A stretch of 64,000 bases of DNA from DASSFG01 sp035550375 (lineage in GTDB: Bacteria; Planctomycetota; Planctomycetia; Pirellulales; JAICIG01), in NCBI GenBank assembly GCA_035550375.1, contig DASZPH010000007.1:41387-105386 (forward strand). The letters are read 5' to 3'. The translations under genes and the position numbers were made by a program. This document shows positions 25,558-34,411 of the stretch, one piece after another (position 1 is the stretch's first letter; every line of letters begins with the position of its first letter). The notes beneath the pieces were generated by a model. That model was given only the letters and a program-made list of their open reading frames with translations, did no database searches and was not told the DNA's origin.

Positions 25558-26808
25558 CCAGCGATCGAGCAGCCTGCCCAGCAGAAGCGGCTCGACCTCG
25601 TCCAACAGCCGCGGCAAGCTTCGCGGATCGTCGAGCCGCAAAGCCCCGTCGAGCTCCCTGAATTCGCCAGGAAGCCGGCGGGCCAGTTCGGCCAGTTCCT
25701 CGCTGAGCCTGGCGAGCGTCGCGTCGTCGTGACGCGACTCGGAAACATACTGGATCAGTTCGCCCAGCGGCCCATCGTCCACGGGAACGTCGGCGTCGTG
25801 CGCGGGGGACGTCTGGAACTTCACCTTCTCGATCCAGACGTTGCCCCGCCCCAGGTCGTGAACGGCCGCGCGAATCTCGTTCGTCCAGCGATCGTGCTCC
25901 GCGACGAGCCTCTCGTGCGCGCGGCATCCGCCGGCCACCTCAACTCTCGCCGCGATCGGCCGGCCGCCGGCGGCGGCCACCAACTCCGCGAGAACGCGGG
26001 TCGTCTTTTCGACGACGGCGTAGGGGTCGTCCGCGTTGCTGGCGTCGACAAGAGATCGCTCCCAGCGAAGTACGTCGAGCGGTTCGAAGCGGAGGTCGGC
26101 CTCTCCGCGGTCATCGACCGTCACCACCAGGCACCCCTTGGCGCCGGTCTCGCGAATGTGCCGTCCTTGGATGTTGCCGGAGAAGTGAATCCGCCGGTCG
26201 CCCCACACGCTGCCTCGCTGGTGGATGTGACCCAAAGCCCAGTAGTCGTATTCCTTGCCTCGCAGGTCGTCGTGGCCGCACTCGGCGTAGCTGGCGTGGG
26301 CCAGGCTGCCGGCCGCCGAGGTGTGCAAGAGGCCGATATTGAAGTGAGCGGGAATCGGTCGGGGGTAGGCCCGAGCCAGGTTTTCGCTGCAGGCCGGATT
26401 GTCGAACCCCTGACCGTGGATCGACACGCCCAAGTCGTCGAGCGAACGCGTTTCGGGCTTCTTGGTCGAGAAGCGAAAGACGTTTTCCGGCAGCCGCAAC
26501 GAGCGGGTCATGCGGTTGGCGGCGTCGTGGTTGCCGGCGATCAAGAAAACCGGGATACCCGCGTCTCGGAGCCTCGACATCTCTGAGACGAAGAACAGCC
26601 CGGTGCGGTGGTCTCGCCAGTCGCCGTCGTAGAGGTCTCCAGCAATCAGGACGAAATCGACCCCTTGGTCGATGGCGAGCTGTACCAGATTGGTTAGCGC
26701 CTGCCGGGTGGCACCCCGGATCTCGTCGATCGGCGCCCCCTCGTACCGCTGTAGCCCCCTAAGAGGGCTGTCAAGATGAATATCGGCGGCGTGCAGAAAT
26801 TTGAACAT
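25537..26808 (-). CDS. metallophosphoesterase/DNA repair exonuclease, SbcD/YhaO-like
   Basis: 423 residues from ATG 26808; the longer open frame is discarded because HAADIHLDSP should sit at the N-terminus. The Mre11/SbcD metal motifs are in order: ADIHLDSPL (Asp, His), AGDLYDGDW, AGNHDAAN, LLHTSA and GHIHQRG. The C-terminal half matches the extended cap found in YhaO-type proteins. SbcD/YhaO works with an SMC-like ATPase (SbcC/YhaN) on DNA ends; no such gene is next to it. The 3' end overlaps hyfF by 21 bases in convergent orientation. Confidence 0.85.
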   Translation of the reverse strand: MFKFLHAADIHLDSPLRGLQRYEGAPIDEIRGATRQALTNLVQLAIDQGVDFVLIAGDLYDGDWRDHRTGLFFVSEMSRLRDAGIPVFLIAGNHDAANRMTRSLRLPENVFRFSTKKPETRSLDDLGVSIHGQGFDNPACSENLARAYPRPIPAHFNIGLLHTSAAGSLAHASYAECGHDDLRGKEYDYWALGHIHQRGSVWGDRRIHFSGNIQGRHIRETGAKGCLVVTVDDRGEADLRFEPLDVLRWERSLVDASNADDPYAVVEKTTRVLAELVAAAGGRPIAARVEVAGGCRAHERLVAEHDRWTNEIRAAVHDLGRGNVWIEKVKFQTSPAHDADVPVDDGPLGELIQYVSESRHDDATLARLSEELAELARRLPGEFRELDGALRLDDPRSLPRLLDEVEPLLLGRLLDRWSAQRRQ

Positions 26809-27068
26809 CCGTGTAAACCGGTCGCGGTGCCTCGGACGTCGGACCAAAAGGCCGATGTTTGCGTCCTTTCATCCACCATACCGCCGCTAGCCGTGTGGGC
26901 ACAACCGTTTACGGCGTCATTTCGTGCTTGCAAAACGGCGCCGAATCACCAACAATAGTAACCGCAACCGCTTTCGGCCGCACTATTTTGCAGGCCCCGT
27001 CTTTTGAGTGGGCCTGCGCACGCCCTCCCACCTTTCCTTTACGGCTTTTCGGCACCAGGAATCTTGCC

Positions 27069-29090
27069 ATGAGTGTCATGCCCAAAACCCGCCACGTTAT
27101 CGACACCACGACGGCCGAGAATGGCGAAGTCTCCCGGCAGAACGGGTTCGCGGCACGCACGCCGCGCCGTAACGGCAGTAATTGGGTGATGTGGCTATTT
27201 TCTTTTTTTGGCGCCTTCGGGCTGCTCGGCATCGCCTGGCTCGCGTACACCCGGTACGAAAGTGAGGGAGCCGAAGGAGCGGGCAGGGTTTTGACGACGC
27301 CGGTCAAGAAAGGAGATCTGCTGATCACCGTCACGGAAGACGGCAACGTCGAAAGCGCGAAAAACATCGAGATCAAATGCAGGGTGCCGGGGTCGAACAC
27401 CATCCTGGAGATCGTCCCCGACGGCAGCCATGTAAAGAAAGGCGACCTGCTTGTGCGGCTCGACTCCTCGTCGCTGGAAGACGCCGTGCTGACGCAAGAG
27501 ATTGCGGTGACCAAGGCCGAAGCGGCCAAGATCAGCTCAGAGAAAACGTTTTCCGCGGCAAAAATCGCCGTCGACGAATATCAGCAGGGGACCTTCGTGC
27601 AAGAGCTACAGCAGTTCGAGGCCGACATTACGGTCGCCAGGCAGAACCTGTCGAGCGCCGAGAACCTGCTCTATTACAGCCAGAAGATGCACCGCAAGGG
27701 CTACGTGACCCAACTCGACGTCGAGTCGAAAGAATTCGCCGTCGAACAGGCCAAACTCAACATGGCGGTGGCCGAGCGGAAGAAGGAAGTGCTGGAGAAA
27801 TTCACCAGAGCGAAGATGCTGGAAGACCTGATCAGCAAGCGCGACAGTGCCGAGGCGTTGATGAACTCGGACATCGCGGCCTTCACCAAGGAGTCGAACC
27901 AGCTCAAGCGGCTGCAAGACCAACTCCAAGACTGCACGATTCTGGCGCAGCAAGACGGCATGGTGGTCTACGCGAACGACATGGGAGGCGGCTTCCGAGG
28001 GGGCGGACAACAGGGGCCCAAGATCGACCTGGGAGCCCAGGTCAATCAATTCCAGGCCATTCTGCGGTTGCCCGATTTGAAGAACATGCAGGTTAAGACG
28101 CTCGTCCACGAGACGAAGGTCGACCAGCTTCGAATCGGAATGCGGGCGCGGGTCAAGATTCAGGATCGCGAGTTCCAGGGTGAAATCTCGTCGATTGCCA
28201 ATCAACCTGAGCCGACCAGTTTCTGGCAGGGGAACACCAAGGAGTATGCCACCCTGATCAAGATCGACGGAGAACCGGAAGAACTCAAGCCGGGCATGAC
28301 GGCCGAGGTCGAGATCCTCGTGGCCGAAAAGAAGGACGTGCTCACGATTCCGGTGCAGTGCGTCGTCGAGAGAGGCGGCAAGTTCCACGCCTACGTCAGA
28401 AACGGCAACAGCGTCCAAGTACGTGACCTGGTGCTGGGGGGCACGAACGACACGGTGATCGAGGTGATCGACGGGTTGAAAGAGGGTGAGCAGGTGCTTC
28501 TCAATCCGCGTGCCGACGTGCCGAGTTCCGGCGACGAAAGTCAGGAGTCGGAGAAGGTTGACGTCGGCAAGCGATTTGGTGCGGCCCGCCCGAGCGCCAC
28601 GACGCCGGCCGGCGCGGGTCCTGCGCCCGGTGGCCCTGCGCCCGGTGGCCCGTCGCCCGCAGGCGCTGCGGCGGCTGCCGGTCCCGGAGCTAGCCCTGGC
28701 GGACCAGCCGCAGGTGGGCCGGGTGGCCCCGGCGGCGCGGGTCCAGGCGCAGCTCCCGGTGGTCCAGGTTCCGGTGATCGAGGCCCCGGTGGGCCGGGCG
28801 GCGAAGGCCGTGGTCGCGGTCGTGGTGGCCCCGGCGGTCCCGGCGGCTTCAAGCCGCCCACGTTTAAGGAATTGGACAAGGACGGCGACGGCAAAATCAC
28901 CCGCGAAGAGAATCCCTCGCCCTTCTTCGACCGCCAGGACACCAACGGCGACGGCGTCGTGGACCGCGAGGAATTCAAGACGTCGATGGATCGTTTCAAG
29001 AAAATGATGGAAGAACGCATGAAAGAAGGGGGCGGCGGTCCCGGCGGCCCGGGTGGCGGCTTCGGTGGCCCGCCGGGTGGCCCGCAATAA
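27069..29090 (+). CDS. HlyD/RND-type efflux periplasmic adaptor with Pro/Gly linker and EF-hand pair
   Basis: 673 residues from ATG 27069. A membrane anchor lies at about 40-60. The adaptor body (about 80-480) contains a lipoyl half-motif (VPGSNTILEIVPDGSHVKKGDLLVRLD), a coiled-coil hairpin with QEIAVTKAEAAKIS, and a barrel ending DVLTIPVQCVVERGG. Residues about 512-597 are almost only Gly, Pro and Ala. Two EF-hand loops follow, DKDGDGKITREE (about 603-614) and DTNGDGVVDREE (about 624-635), both with the calcium-coordinating positions filled, then a Gly-rich tail. The next gene, 5 bases on, is a MacB-type permease, so the pair forms an export system. Calcium sensing is an inference. Confidence 0.85.
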   Translation: MSVMPKTRHVIDTTTAENGEVSRQNGFAARTPRRNGSNWVMWLFSFFGAFGLLGIAWLAYTRYESEGAEGAGRVLTTPVKKGDLLITVTEDGNVESAKNIEIKCRVPGSNTILEIVPDGSHVKKGDLLVRLDSSSLEDAVLTQEIAVTKAEAAKISSEKTFSAAKIAVDEYQQGTFVQELQQFEADITVARQNLSSAENLLYYSQKMHRKGYVTQLDVESKEFAVEQAKLNMAVAERKKEVLEKFTRAKMLEDLISKRDSAEALMNSDIAAFTKESNQLKRLQDQLQDCTILAQQDGMVVYANDMGGGFRGGGQQGPKIDLGAQVNQFQAILRLPDLKNMQVKTLVHETKVDQLRIGMRARVKIQDREFQGEISSIANQPEPTSFWQGNTKEYATLIKIDGEPEELKPGMTAEVEILVAEKKDVLTIPVQCVVERGGKFHAYVRNGNSVQVRDLVLGGTNDTVIEVIDGLKEGEQVLLNPRADVPSSGDESQESEKVDVGKRFGAARPSATTPAGAGPAPGGPAPGGPSPAGAAAAAGPGASPGGPAAGGPGGPGGAGPGAAPGGPGSGDRGPGGPGGEGRGRGRGGPGGPGGFKPPTFKELDKDGDGKITREENPSPFFDRQDTNGDGVVDREEFKTSMDRFKKMMEERMKEGGGGPGGPGGGFGGPPGGPQ

Positions 29091-29095
29091 CAACG

Positions 29096-30439
29096 ATGTT
29101 CGGCTCCAAGTTCCTTCAAACGCTTCGGCTCGGCGTCAAAAGCCTCCTTCTGCACAAGCTCCGCTCCGTGCTGGCGGTGCTGGGCATCATGATCGGCGTC
29201 ACGGCCGTCATCTGGCTGGTCGCCATGGGAGAGGGGGTCAGCTACCAGGCCCAGCAGCAGATCAAAGACCTGGGCGCCGAGAACATCATCATCCGCAGCA
29301 TCAAGCCGGTCGGCCAGTCGAGCGGGTTGTCGTCCAGCATGTTCGTCAGCTACGGCGTCCTGCGCGACGATTTCAAGCGGATCGTTTCGACGATTCCCAC
29401 CGTGAAGCAGGCCACGCCGTTGCGAGAACTGTCGAAGGAAGCCCGCTACATCGAGCGCACCGCCGAAATCCGCCTCGTCGGCTGCACGCCCCAGTACTTG
29501 CCGATGAACAATCTCCGCATCGCGCAAGGCCGCTTTCTCACCGACACGGATCTCGATCAGGTCAAAAACGTCTGCGTGTTGGCTCACGAAACGGCGGTGC
29601 AGCTCTTTCCTTACGAGAACCCGATCGACAAGGCAATCCAGATCGACAAGGACTTTTATGTTGTCGTCGGCGTGACGCAGGAGCGAGCGGCGTCGGGCAA
29701 CATCGGCGGCAGCTTTACGGGCCAGGACTACAACAAAGACGTCTACATTCCGCTCGAGACCCTACGCGCCCGCATCGGCGATCAGGTGCTGACGAGCAAG
29801 TCGGGCAGCCGCGAGGGCGAAATCGTCCAACTCAGCCAGTTGACCGTCACGGTGAGCGACATCGCCGAGGTCGAGGAAACGGCCGCCATCATCAAAATCC
29901 TGCTGCAAAAGTTCCACAAGAACGAGGATTATTCGATCATCGTTCCCAAGGAACTGCTGAAGCAGGCCAAAGTGCTGCAGACCATGTTCCGCGTGCTGTC
30001 TGTGGTGATCGCCGGCATTTCTCTCCTCGTCGGCGGCATCGGCATCATGAACATCATGCTGGCAACCGTCACCGAAAGGACGCGAGAGATCGGGATTCGC
30101 CGGGCGCTGGGCGCAAAACGCCGCGACATCATCCAGCAGTTTCTCTCGGAGACGATCGTCCTTTCGGCCACCGGCGGCCTGTTCGGGGTCGGCCTGGGCT
30201 ACCTATGCGGTTATCCGTGGGGCGGGGCCATCGGCTGGACACGCGCGTTTTTGCTCAAGTTCTTCCCCAACTGGATGAAAGACCTGCCGGACGTTATTCA
30301 GACCTTGCAGCCGATCATCGCCGATTGGTCGGTTGTGGCCGCGTTTTCCATCTCGGTGCTCGTGGGCGTTGTGTTCGGCATCTATCCCGCCCAACGTGCC
30401 GCCATGATGGACCCCATCGAAGCCCTTCGCCACGAATGA
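29096..30439 (+). CDS. MacB/FtsX-type ABC transporter permease
   Basis: 447 residues, ATG at 29096, 5 bases after the adaptor gene. The N-terminal MacB periplasmic core follows a first helix (KLRSVLAVLGIMIGVTAVIWL). The C-terminal FtsX domain has three helices and the typical GGIGIMNIMLATVTERTREI, GIRRALGAKRRDI and LFGVGLGYL segments. MacB family members use ATP hydrolysis to drive substrate out through adaptor and outer-membrane channel. Here no ATPase domain is present in this protein or in either neighbour, so the ATP-binding subunit must be encoded elsewhere. Confidence 0.88.
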   Translation: MFGSKFLQTLRLGVKSLLLHKLRSVLAVLGIMIGVTAVIWLVAMGEGVSYQAQQQIKDLGAENIIIRSIKPVGQSSGLSSSMFVSYGVLRDDFKRIVSTIPTVKQATPLRELSKEARYIERTAEIRLVGCTPQYLPMNNLRIAQGRFLTDTDLDQVKNVCVLAHETAVQLFPYENPIDKAIQIDKDFYVVVGVTQERAASGNIGGSFTGQDYNKDVYIPLETLRARIGDQVLTSKSGSREGEIVQLSQLTVTVSDIAEVEETAAIIKILLQKFHKNEDYSIIVPKELLKQAKVLQTMFRVLSVVIAGISLLVGGIGIMNIMLATVTERTREIGIRRALGAKRRDIIQQFLSETIVLSATGGLFGVGLGYLCGYPWGGAIGWTRAFLLKFFPNWMKDLPDVIQTLQPIIADWSVVAAFSISVLVGVVFGIYPAQRAAMMDPIEALRHE

Positions 30440-30656
30440 TGTTAATTGCGGTCGCGGCCCGAATCGGCGCGTCGGTTGTCCATCGGGTAGGCTGAATCGG
30501 GTGTCGATCATCCCTTCTGTTTCGTCGGCTGGTCGCGGCGGCTAAACTCTATTGGTCGCTGGGCAATAAGCTGCCGAGCAGCACGAAATCGTCACGCCCG
30601 GCCCAACGGCTCTGGTTAAACCTACAAAGTCTCACTGCGCGGTGAACGATTTTCCC

Positions 30657-31904
30657 ATGCTAACCCGATTTGTCACGGCGTTCGTACTAGCCACCTCCGT
30701 TGCCTTTTGCCAGGCCCAGGAATGGACACGCTTCCGCGGCCCGAACGGCACGGGCGTGAGCGACGCCGTCACGATTCCCGCCGAATGGACCGAGGGAGAA
30801 GTCAACTGGAAGGTCGCCCTGCCGGGCATCGGCCACTCGTCGCCCGTGCTGTGGGGCGACAAGATCTTTTTGACCAGCGCGTTTGAAGACACGGCCACGA
30901 GACTCGTCCTCTGCCTGAGGGCCGGCGACGGCCAGATTCTCTGGCAACAGAAGTACGCCTCGTCGCTGCACACCAAACACAAGTTCAACAGCTTTGCTTC
31001 CAGCACCCCCTGCGTCGACTCCGAACGGGTCTATTGCTGCTGGTCGACGCCCGAAGAATACACGCTCCTCGCCCTCGATCACGAGGGCACCGAACTCTGG
31101 CGTACGGATCTCGGTCCCTACGTCAGCCAGCATAGTTGCGGCGTTTCACCCATCGTCTACGGCGATCTCGTCGTCCTCGGCAACGACCAGGGAGACGAGA
31201 ATCATCAGGGCGTGAGTTCGCTGATCGCCCTCGACCGGGCAACGGGCGGCGTGCGCTGGAAGCTCGACCGGCGCACCGCGACGGTCGCCTACTCGACGCC
31301 CTGCGTTTATCAGCCCGAAGGGAGCGAGGCGGAACTGATTTTTAATAGCGAGTCGCACGGCATCACGAGCGTCGATCCCGCCAGCGGCCGCGTCAACTGG
31401 GAACTCGGCGTCTTCAGCAAGCGGAGCGTAAGTTCGCCCGTGATCGCGGGCGGCCTAATTTTCGGCTCCTGCGGTTCCGGCGGAGGCGGCAACTATGTGG
31501 TTGCTGTGCGGCCGCCAGCGGGAAAAGGGTCGACGCCCGAAATCGCCTACAAGGTCGAGACCTCGGCCCCTTATGTGCCGACTCCCGTGGCTCTTGGCGA
31601 CCTGGTGTTTCTGTGGAGTGACAACGGCATCGTCACTTGTCTGCGGGCGGCGACGGGCGACACCTTGTGGCAGAAGCGAGTAGGGGGTAATTACCACGGC
31701 TCCCCGGTATGCGCCGGCGGCAAGCTGTATTGCATTCGTGAAGACGGCGAGGTGACCGTCGTGGCGGCGGCCGACGAATTCAAGTTGCTCGGTCGCAATC
31801 CGCTGGGCGAAGAGAGCCGCAGCACGCCCGCCGTGGCCGACGGCCGCATGTACCTGCGGAGTTACTCGCACTTGGTCTCGGTGGGCGGAGCCGAGGGAAA
31901 ATAG
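30657..31904 (+). CDS. secreted PQQ-like beta-propeller protein
   Basis: 415 residues from ATG 30657. An in-frame GTG at 30642 adds five residues before the same signal peptide. Residues 1-20 (MLTRFVTAFVLATSVAFCQA) are a Sec signal. The mature part begins EWTRFRGPNGTGVSDA, the usual entry of planctomycete PQQ_2 propellers, and repeats blades ending in W, such as GDGQILWQQKY, GGVRWKLDR, SGRVNWELG and GDTLWQKRV. It probably acts outside the cytoplasm as a scaffold or binding protein; a PQQ cofactor is not proven. The 217 bases upstream show no gene. Confidence 0.8.
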   Translation: MLTRFVTAFVLATSVAFCQAQEWTRFRGPNGTGVSDAVTIPAEWTEGEVNWKVALPGIGHSSPVLWGDKIFLTSAFEDTATRLVLCLRAGDGQILWQQKYASSLHTKHKFNSFASSTPCVDSERVYCCWSTPEEYTLLALDHEGTELWRTDLGPYVSQHSCGVSPIVYGDLVVLGNDQGDENHQGVSSLIALDRATGGVRWKLDRRTATVAYSTPCVYQPEGSEAELIFNSESHGITSVDPASGRVNWELGVFSKRSVSSPVIAGGLIFGSCGSGGGGNYVVAVRPPAGKGSTPEIAYKVETSAPYVPTPVALGDLVFLWSDNGIVTCLRAATGDTLWQKRVGGNYHGSPVCAGGKLYCIREDGEVTVVAAADEFKLLGRNPLGEESRSTPAVADGRMYLRSYSHLVSVGGAEGK

Positions 31905-31977
31905 CAGCCCTCCGGCGCCGCGTTCGCCGTTTGCTTCAACTCAAGGGCCCCCGCAGCACATGTCCGGCCCATCGTCG

Positions 31978-32006
31978 CCTTTCGCCTCCGCGAAAGGACG
32001 TTCTTT
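31978..32006 (+). terminator. possible weak terminator after the PQQ-like gene
   Basis: CCTTTCG (31978-31984) pairs with CGAAAGG (31991-31997) and is followed, five bases later, by TTCTTTCTC. The T-run is interrupted and the hairpin starts 73 bases past the stop. It lies in a 298-base gap with no gene. Confidence 0.3.
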
Positions 32007-32202
32007 CTCGGAGGGAACGACGGCTTCGGCATTGTTTTCAAACAGAGCCTACCTTCTCCCAAAAGGCGTGGCTTGAGCCCTGGCCATCCCGGTTACGCCC
32101 GTATGGCCCCCCTACACCCCGCCATCGACCAAACTGCTCTTGTCGGCCCCTGCAGCCCTCGATAACCTTGGCCACCCTCCTCCTCGATTGGGCTGGCCTG
32201 AT

Positions 32203-33474
32203 ATGAACTTGTCGTCGCCGACCGAAGTAGCGCACTACGTCTCTCCGTCCTTCGTGCCCCCGCGCGGCGAAGCGGTCGGCTGCCGCGTTTGCGATTCAAA
32301 ACGATTGGAGCCGGTCGTTGATCTGGGGAAACAGCCTTGGTGCAACCACTTCTTGTCCGCCCAGCAGGTCGGGAAGGAACCCTTTTACCCTCTCCGCGTC
32401 GTCTACTGCCACGACTGCCGCACCGCGCAGCTTGACTACACCGTCAAGAAAGAGACGATGTTCGGCGACCACACTTATCTCTCCGGCGTCACGCGGTCGC
32501 TTTCCGAACATTTCCGCCGGATCGCCTATGAAGTCGACTCGCGATTCGTCTCAACACAGCACGGCAAGTCCGTGCTCGACATCGGCTCCAACGACGGCAC
32601 CCAGCTCAAGCATTTCCGCGACCTCGGCTACGACGTGCTGGGAGTTGAGAGCTCCAAGACCACCGCGCGCCTCGCCCTCGACTCGGGCATTCCCACGCTG
32701 AACGAGTTCTTCAACCTGGAAGTCGCCCAGCGCCTGTCGCGCAAGTTCGACGTCGTGAACGCCGCGGGCGTCTTTTTCCATCTCGAAGAGCTGCATTCCG
32801 TCACCGAGGGGATCCGCGAATTGCTGGCCGACGAGGGAGTTTTTGTCGTCCAGTTCCTCTATATGAAGCGGATCATGGAGAACATGGCATTCGACCAGAT
32901 CTACCATGAGCACCTGCTCTACTACAATCTGGCGACGATCGAGGTGCTGTTGGCCCGCCACGGTCTGGCTCTGTTCGACGCCTACGTTGCGCCGATTCAC
33001 GGCGGCTCGGTCATCGGATTCATCACACACGAGGGGCGCCGCCCGCCCAGCGACCGGCTTGCCAAGCTGTTGAGGGCTGAGGTCGACGACGGTTGCAACG
33101 AGTTGGCCGCCTATCGCCAGTTCGCTAAGCGAATCGAGCGGATGAAGGAGGAGAACCTCGCTTTTCTCGACCGGGCCCGAAGCGCGGGAAAGCGTGTCTT
33201 CGGCATGGGAGCCCCGGTCAAGGGAAACACCCTGCTCAACTATTTCGGCATCGGCACCCAGTACTTGGAATGCCTGGTAGAAAAGAACGAGCTGCGCCGT
33301 GGACTGTTTTCGCCGGGGATGCACATTCCCGTCCGCATCGAAAAAGAGCTCACCGCCCCGCCCGACGCGTACTACGTGCTGGCTTGGAATTTCAAGCAGG
33401 AGATCCTCGCCAACAACCGCCCCTTGATCGACCAGGGGGTCGAGTTCTTCTTCCCGGTCAATCCCCAGGAGTGA
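32203..33474 (+). CDS. SAM-dependent C-methyltransferase, sugar-nucleotide type
   Basis: 423 residues from ATG 32203 (the frame opens at 32140). An N-terminal zinc-binding domain has C27/C30 (CRVC) and C69/C72 (CHDC). The SAM-binding domain contains VLDIGSNDGTQL (about 124-135). YHEHLLYYNLATIEVLL and the C-terminal GKRVFGMGAPVKGNTLLNYF match the TylCIII/NovU-type three-domain sugar C-methyltransferases. It is the first of four tightly packed genes whose other members activate and reduce heptose, so it probably methylates an NDP-4-keto sugar for surface glycan. Confidence 0.85.
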   Translation: MNLSSPTEVAHYVSPSFVPPRGEAVGCRVCDSKRLEPVVDLGKQPWCNHFLSAQQVGKEPFYPLRVVYCHDCRTAQLDYTVKKETMFGDHTYLSGVTRSLSEHFRRIAYEVDSRFVSTQHGKSVLDIGSNDGTQLKHFRDLGYDVLGVESSKTTARLALDSGIPTLNEFFNLEVAQRLSRKFDVVNAAGVFFHLEELHSVTEGIRELLADEGVFVVQFLYMKRIMENMAFDQIYHEHLLYYNLATIEVLLARHGLALFDAYVAPIHGGSVIGFITHEGRRPPSDRLAKLLRAEVDDGCNELAAYRQFAKRIERMKEENLAFLDRARSAGKRVFGMGAPVKGNTLLNYFGIGTQYLECLVEKNELRRGLFSPGMHIPVRIEKELTAPPDAYYVLAWNFKQEILANNRPLIDQGVEFFFPVNPQE

Positions 33475-33484
33475 CAGCCTAGAG

Positions 33485-34411
33485 ATGCGAGTGCTTGTGA
33501 CGGGCGCCACCGGCTTTCTCGGAACCTCTTTGTGCGGTCAGCTCGCGGCTCGAGGGGACGAGGTTGTACGCCTTGGTTCGAAAAACTGCGACCTGACCAG
33601 GGCCGGCTCGTTGGCTCCCTTCGAAGGCGTCAAGTACGACCAGATTTACCATCTGGCCGCCTGGACCCAGGCCGGAGACTTCTGCCTCTCGCACCCGGGG
33701 GAACAGTGGATCGTCAACCAGCAGATCAACACCAACGTCCTCTCCTGGTGGCACGCCAGGCAGCCGCAGGCCAAGCTCATCGCCATGGGGACCAGTTGCG
33801 CGTATCCGCCGGACGGAACGCTGACCGAAGATCGCTTCCTGACGGGCCAGCCGATCGAGAGCCTGTTCACCTACGCGATGACGAAGCGGATGCTCTACGT
33901 CGGCCTCTTGGCGCTGGCCCGGCAGTACGGCCTGAAATATCTTTGCCTGGTGCCGTCCACTCTTTACGGTCCCGGCTACCACACCGACGGCCGGCAGATG
34001 CACTTCATTTTCGACCTGATTCGCAAAATACTGCGAGGCAAACTCTACGGCGAACCCGTGGTGCTTTGGGGAGACGGGCTGCAGTCGCGCGAACTGGTCT
34101 ACGTGGGTGACTTTGCGAGAATCGCCATGCACCTGGCTGACGGCGTCGAAAACGAACTGATCAACATTGGCGCCGGCCAGGAATTCACGATTCGGCATTT
34201 CGCCCAGTTGATTTGCGATGAGGTCGGTTTCGACTTTCGGCGAATCCAGTTCGATACTTCGCGATATGTAGGCGCGCGCTCGAAGTGCCTAGCGGTGGAC
34301 AAGCTGCACCGCTTGTTACCCGATCTTGCGCTGACGCCTCTCAAAGAGGGCCTGTCGACGACGATCGACTGGCTGACGCAACACGAGCTTGCGCGTAAGA
34401 CAGCGGCATAA
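33485..34411 (+). CDS. NAD-dependent epimerase/dehydratase, GDP-fucose-synthase-like
   Basis: 308 residues, ATG at 33485. It is an extended SDR: Rossmann VTGATGFLGTSL, the Ser in AMGTSCAYPPDG, and the YxxxK pair as FTYAMTKRML. CLVPSTLYGPGYHTDG and the later SRELVYVGDFA resemble GDP-L-fucose synthase and the 3,5-epimerase/4-reductase step of GDP-heptose modification. Its stop codon directly abuts the ATG of the HddC-like gene (TAAATG). It most likely epimerises and/or reduces a GDP-4-keto-heptose together with the neighbours. Confidence 0.85.
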   Translation: MRVLVTGATGFLGTSLCGQLAARGDEVVRLGSKNCDLTRAGSLAPFEGVKYDQIYHLAAWTQAGDFCLSHPGEQWIVNQQINTNVLSWWHARQPQAKLIAMGTSCAYPPDGTLTEDRFLTGQPIESLFTYAMTKRMLYVGLLALARQYGLKYLCLVPSTLYGPGYHTDGRQMHFIFDLIRKILRGKLYGEPVVLWGDGLQSRELVYVGDFARIAMHLADGVENELINIGAGQEFTIRHFAQLICDEVGFDFRRIQFDTSRYVGARSKCLAVDKLHRLLPDLALTPLKEGLSTTIDWLTQHELARKTAA

